A stretch of DNA of 53,621 bases from Actinomycetota bacterium (lineage in GTDB: Bacteria; Actinomycetota; Nitriliruptoria; Nitriliruptorales; JAHWKO01), in NCBI GenBank assembly GCA_019347855.1, contig JAHWKO010000005.1:1-53621 (forward strand), written 5' to 3'. Below are positions 51,078 to 53,621 of the stretch, in pieces. The translations under genes were made by a program, and so were the position numbers. Within the stretch, counting starts at the first letter, position 1, and the number at the start of each line of letters is the position of its first letter. The notes beneath the pieces were generated by a model that was given only the letters and a program-made list of their open reading frames with translations, was not told the DNA's origin and searched no databases.

Positions 51078-51722
51078 ATGGCCAACACGAAGTCACCTGT
51101 CGGCAGGATCGTCGACGCCGCCAAGCGGATCGTCGACGTCGTGACGCCGGACGATCAGGACTCCGACCGTTCGAGCGGCAAGCGTGGCCCGATCCCCGCT
51201 ACGGCGCCGCCCGGACTGAAGAAGGCCGGCGACACCGCCAAGCGCGTGGCCACCACCACGGCCAAGACCGCGAAGGACGCCGCGACGAAGACGGTGGAGA
51301 CCGCGAAGGGGGCTGCCGGCGCGACCGTCGAGACCGCCCGCCGCGCCGCTGGAGGGACGGGCGACACCGCCCGCGCGGGAGCGAAGGACACCGCGAAGAA
51401 GGCCAAGAGCGGGGCGAAGCAGACCGCGAAGAAGGCCAAGAGCGGGGCGAAGCAGACCGCGAAGAAGGCCAAGAGCGGGGCGAAGCAGACCGCGAAGAAG
51501 GCCAAGAGCGGGGCGAAGCAGACCGCGAAGAAGGCCAAGAGCGGCGCGAAGCGGACCAAGCAGACCGCGCAGGAGGAAGCCCAGGGCGGCAAGCCGGGTC
51601 AGGGGGTCCCGTACGAGCAGTGGACCAAGGCGGACCTCTACGAGCGCGCCCAGGAGCTCGACATCTCGGGCCGTTCGGGTATGAACAAGGACGAGCTGAT
51701 CAAGGCCCTCCGCGACCGCTGA
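51078..51722 (+). CDS. Histone-H1-like Lys/Ala-rich DNA-binding protein with SAP/Rho-N-like C-terminus
   Basis: A 214-aa protein with three parts. Residues 1-45 form an amphipathic start (VGRIVDAAKRIVDVVTPDD). ~45-172 is Lys/Ala/Thr-rich, first with looser repeats (KTAKDAATKTVETAKGAAG) and then five exact 11-residue repeats TAKKAKSGAKQ (105-159), like bacterial H1-type proteins and Ku/HupB tails that coat DNA. ~180-214 is a compact motif (YEQWTKADLYERAQELDISGR, then MNKDELIKALRDR) of the SAP/HeH/Rho-N type that binds nucleic acid. AGAGGGA precedes the ATG. It sits 79 bases after the polymerase gene on the same strand. Confidence 0.85.
   Translation: MANTKSPVGRIVDAAKRIVDVVTPDDQDSDRSSGKRGPIPATAPPGLKKAGDTAKRVATTTAKTAKDAATKTVETAKGAAGATVETARRAAGGTGDTARAGAKDTAKKAKSGAKQTAKKAKSGAKQTAKKAKSGAKQTAKKAKSGAKQTAKKAKSGAKRTKQTAQEEAQGGKPGQGVPYEQWTKADLYERAQELDISGRSGMNKDELIKALRDR
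51390..51554. repeat. Five 33-bp tandem repeats in the H1-like gene
   Basis: Unit starts ACCGCGAAGAAGGCC and ends GGGGCGAAGCAG. Copies lie at 51390, 51423, 51456, 51489 and 51522; the first four are identical and the fifth has small changes at its end. Each encodes TAKKAKSGAKQ. The sequence identity suggests recent expansion by slippage or recombination. Confidence 0.92.
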
Positions 51723-51726
51723 CCCA

Positions 51727-51776
51727 CGTCGAGTGGCAGCTCACCCCGCTCTAGCGGGTCGAGCCGCCACTCGACG
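51727..51776. terminator. Long hairpin terminator after the NHEJ/H1-like genes
   Basis: CGTCGAGTGGC (51727-51737) pairs with GCCACTCGACG (51766-51776). Inside, GCTC/GAGC and CCCGCT/AGCGGG pair as well, giving a nearly continuous stem of about 21 bp with small bulges and a tiny loop (CT). It begins four bases after the stop codon. Confidence 0.8.
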
Positions 51777-51874
51777 GTCGGGTAGGAGACCCGGGGCAGG
51801 ACGGGATCCCGGTCCCCTCGCGGTACCCGCTCATGCCGTACCGTCGTGCGTCATCTCACGGGGGGGTGCCGCAC

Positions 51875-53218
51875 ATGAGCTGGGCAGGTCTCCGTGCGGT
51901 CCTCGTAACGGTCACGGTCCTCGCCCTCTCCGCGGTGGCGGTGCCCGCCACCGCGCTCGATGACGCCGCCATGGACGCGACCCGGCTCCGGGACGCGTGG
52001 CAGGCGGCGCTCGAGGCGTGGGTTGACGCTCGCGGGGTCGAGGCCGAGGCGCGGGCCCTGGCGCGCGCCGCCGACCGTCGCGCGGCCGACGCGGTGACCG
52101 ACCGGGGGTGGATCCAGGACGAGCTGCTCGCCGCCCGGTCACGGCTCGACGCAGCGGCCGGGGCCCGCGATGCCGCCGTGGCGGATCTGGGCCGGGCGAC
52201 CGCACAGCTCGAGCGAGCGACCGCCGCCCATGCCCGGCGTCGCATCCGGATCGATGGCCACGCCGCCGCGATCTACAAGCACGGCGTCCCTGCGCTCGGA
52301 CCGATCGAGAGCCTGTTGCGGTCCGACCAGCCGGCCGCCTACGTGCTGCACCACCGGGTGTCCGAGGCCATCCTCCAGGAGGACGATCGGGCGGTCCGTC
52401 GCGCACGCCGCACCCTCGATGCGTCGGTGGCCACGTTCGACCGTGCCGCGATCGATGCATCGGTCGCGATCGCCGTGTGGGAGCACCACCAGCGGGAGCT
52501 CGCGGCGCTCACCTCCGTCGACGGAGCGCAGACCGGCCACGTCCGGGCTGCACAGGCCGGTGCCCGCTCTCGTCGCCATGGCCTGCAGGTGGTCGCTCGC
52601 GACACGCGGGAACGCGCCGTCGACCTGGACCGGCTCGAGGGGGAGCTGCTGACGGCGGATCCGACCCTGGCCGCCTCGCTCACCGCTGGCCGGCGTGCCG
52701 CGGACGAGACCGTGAGCGCCAGGCTGGCGGAGTCGTACCCGTTCCTCGACGACGCGCCGGACCAGCGACCCGCGACGATGCCGTCGATCCTCGGCTACCA
52801 CTGCCCGGTGGCTGACGGCACGTTCACGAACGACTGGGCGTTCCCCCGCCCCGGAGGCCGCAGCCACGAGGGCACCGACATCTTCGCTCCCCGCCACGCC
52901 CCGGTCGTCGCGGTCGCCGCGGGCGAGGTGGTCCAGGTCGACGCACAGGACTCGCACGACGCCGCGCAGGTGACCGGCGACCTCGGTGGCCGCACGGTCA
53001 CCGTCCAGACCGAGGCCGGGGAACGGTGGTACTACGCCCACCTCGAGACGATCGCCGACGGGGTCGTCCAGGGCGCCACCGTGGCGGCGGGGCAGCAGCT
53101 CGGTACGAACGGGGACTCCGGGAACGCTGGGGGCGGCGACCCGCACCTGCACCTCGGCCGGACCTGGCTCGGTGAGCCCGTGAACCCCTGGCCGTCGCTC
53201 GCGGTGGCCTGCGGGTAG
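51875..53218 (+). CDS. Secreted M23-family metallopeptidase with N-terminal coiled coil (EnvC/NlpD-like layout)
   Basis: A 447-aa protein. ATG 51875 has a GGGGGGG run upstream. Signal peptide ~1-28 ([17 protein letters not shown]). A long Ala/Arg-rich helical region (~30-270) is likely coiled coil. The M23 domain (~305-440) carries [10 protein letters not shown] (metal His and Asp), [19 protein letters not shown] and DPHLHLG (HxH). The metal ligands are intact, so it should cut peptidoglycan cross-links and may act in division or wall turnover. Confidence 0.92.
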   Translation: MSWAGLRAVLVTVTVLALSAVAVPATALDDAAMDATRLRDAWQAALEAWVDARGVEAEARALARAADRRAADAVTDRGWIQDELLAARSRLDAAAGARDAAVADLGRATAQLERATAAHARRRIRIDGHAAAIYKHGVPALGPIESLLRSDQPAAYVLHHRVSEAILQEDDRAVRRARRTLDASVATFDRAAIDASVAIAVWEHHQRELAALTSVDGAQTGHVRAAQAGARSRRHGLQVVARDTRERAVDLDRLEGELLTADPTLAASLTAGRRAADETVSARLAESYPFLDDAPDQRPATMPSILGYHCPVADGTFTNDWAFPRPGGRSHEGTDIFAPRHAPVVAVAAGEVVQVDAQDSHDAAQVTGDLGGRTVTVQTEAGERWYYAHLETIADGVVQGATVAAGQQLGTNGDSGNAGGGDPHLHLGRTWLGEPVNPWPSLAVACG

Positions 53219-53221
53219 TTC

Positions 53222-53253
53222 GCACGGTTCTCACCGTCCGCACGGTTCCTCAC
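53222..53253. repeat. Near-identical direct repeats after the M23 gene
   Basis: GCACGGTTCTCAC (53222-53234) and GCACGGTTCCTCAC (53240-53253), 18 bp apart. ACGGT/ACCGT inverted pairs also lie within them. Located between the M23 stop and the rhodanese gene; possibly an operator or terminator remnant. Confidence 0.35.
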
Positions 53254-53327
53254 GTGTGGGTTGGGGGGAGGAACGGGACGACCGCATCCTCGTCGTACGT
53301 CATCCGACCACCCGCGAGGAGACCACC

Positions 53328-53494
53328 GTGCCTACCAACCCCGATGCGCTCGTCTCGACCGACTGGGCCGAGCAGAACCTCCAGACCGACGGGGTGGTGT
53401 TCGCCGATGTCGACGAGGACACCAGCCTCTACCACGCCGGCCACATCCCCGGTGCTGTCGGGTTCCACTGGCAGGACGACTTCCAGCACCCGCT
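53328..53494 (+). CDS. Rhodanese-type sulfurtransferase, N-terminal fragment
   Basis: GTG 53328 follows GAGGAG. The product begins [17 protein letters not shown], then [20 protein letters not shown] and [14 protein letters not shown], the start of an actinobacterial SseA/CysA-like thiosulfate sulfurtransferase, which moves sulfane sulfur to cyanide or thiols. Normal members continue for another ~220 residues with RRDF next; here the sequence changes character right after HPL, so the gene is cut by the junction at the contig end, not by a biological stop. Confidence 0.8.
53472..53494. other. Chimeric junction between rhodanese and purL sequence
   Basis: About 20 bases fit both reading frames: WQDDFQHPL on the plus strand (rhodanese) and KRVLEVVL on the minus strand (PurL). 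Left of it is normal contig sequence; right of it only purL makes sense. This is the signature of an assembly or amplification chimera through shared sequence. Confidence 0.7.
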
Positions 53495-53621
53495 TCTCCT
53501 GGATAGGATCGCCAATCTGCACCGCGCTGCCGGCGACTTCGCTGGTGGCGGCGTCCATCTCCATGCTGGAGAAGGTCGCCCCGCGCAGCCCATCGCGGCC
53601 GGTGCGCCCGCCAATAGCCAC
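53474..53621 (-). CDS. purL: Fragment of phosphoribosylformylglycinamidine synthase (PurL)
   Basis: Read leftward from the right edge, the frame gives [20 protein letters not shown], then [21 protein letters not shown]. The [14 protein letters not shown] and VQIGDPI.EK signatures are those of FGAM synthase PurL (ATP/FGAR-binding region), the fourth step of purine synthesis. Only about 49 residues are present; both ends are artificial, the left one running into antisense rhodanese sequence. Confidence 0.82.

Noticed and set aside
51390..51554. CRISPR-like array
   Set aside because: The repeats are contiguous with no spacers and encode protein in frame.
51155..51592. Minus-strand frame with repeated LLAFFAVCFAP, looking like a membrane protein
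   Set aside because: It is the antisense of the Lys/Ala repeats in the H1-like gene; the hydrophobicity is an artefact.

Overview
The window looks like a chromosomal contig from a high-GC actinobacterium. The signs are G/C at almost every third codon position, many GTG/TTG starts, TANNNT-type -10 boxes, an LPATGGG/sortase surface system, Ku plus a stand-alone LigD-type polymerase, and several families typical of deep-branching Actinomycetota. I cannot name the taxon; a Nitriliruptoria- or Acidimicrobiia-like lineage is only a guess. I see no rRNA, tRNA, CRISPR array, prophage or insertion sequence. No stretch longer than 300 bases is without a gene or gene relic.

Layout. 1-6 kb: a large LuxR-type ATPase regulator, a secreted protein, a DUF2231 membrane protein, a methyltransferase and a GrpB-family protein. 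6-15 kb: a cell-surface region with two LPATGGG-anchored proteins, a truncated response regulator, a small Ig-like secreted protein, a class F-like sortase translationally coupled to a DUF3494 (ice-binding-like) protein, and a divergent winged-helix regulator with a paired operator. One of the anchored proteins is split by an in-frame UGA. 15-20 kb: an ArsR-SRPBCC pair with a perfect 20-bp operator, a PEP-mutase family enzyme, the wreck of a drug-efflux ABC transporter, a ZIP-like membrane protein, and a PadR regulator with its membrane partner behind three tandem 17-bp repeats. 20-27 kb: an MTHFR-like enzyme, topoisomerase IB, a nucleotidyltransferase-BON fusion coupled to a metallophosphoesterase, a propeller-like secreted protein and an XRE-cupin regulator. 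27-35 kb: ion homeostasis, with a KefB-type antiporter, a tightly packed operon of OmpR regulator, histidine kinase, TerC and NhaA, and a GDT1-type transporter. 35-48 kb: a broken XRE gene, a small acidic protein, a zinc alcohol dehydrogenase, an acyltransferase coupled to an acyl-CoA oxidase, two short-chain dehydrogenases, a sirtuin, a HIT protein, an AI-2E exporter family protein, an alpha/beta hydrolase and HrpB. 48-53.3 kb: a PEBP protein, a membrane protein, Ku, LigD-type polymerase, a histone-H1-like SAP-tailed protein and an M23 peptidase.

The last ~130 bases do not belong to the gene they interrupt. A rhodanese gene reading rightward runs into a purL fragment reading leftward through about 20 bases that fit both, which suggests a chimeric contig end.

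The most interesting candidate systems are four. First, an NHEJ cluster in which the Lys/Ala-rich and SAP-like tail that many bacterial Ku proteins carry appears as a separate protein. Second, the sortase/DUF3494/LPATGGG surface locus. Third, the two-component-TerC-NhaA operon with phased 11-bp direct repeats. Fourth, the NTase-BON/phosphoesterase pair. Four genes in accessory segments are visibly decayed (8.3, 13.3, 17.0 and 35.3 kb).
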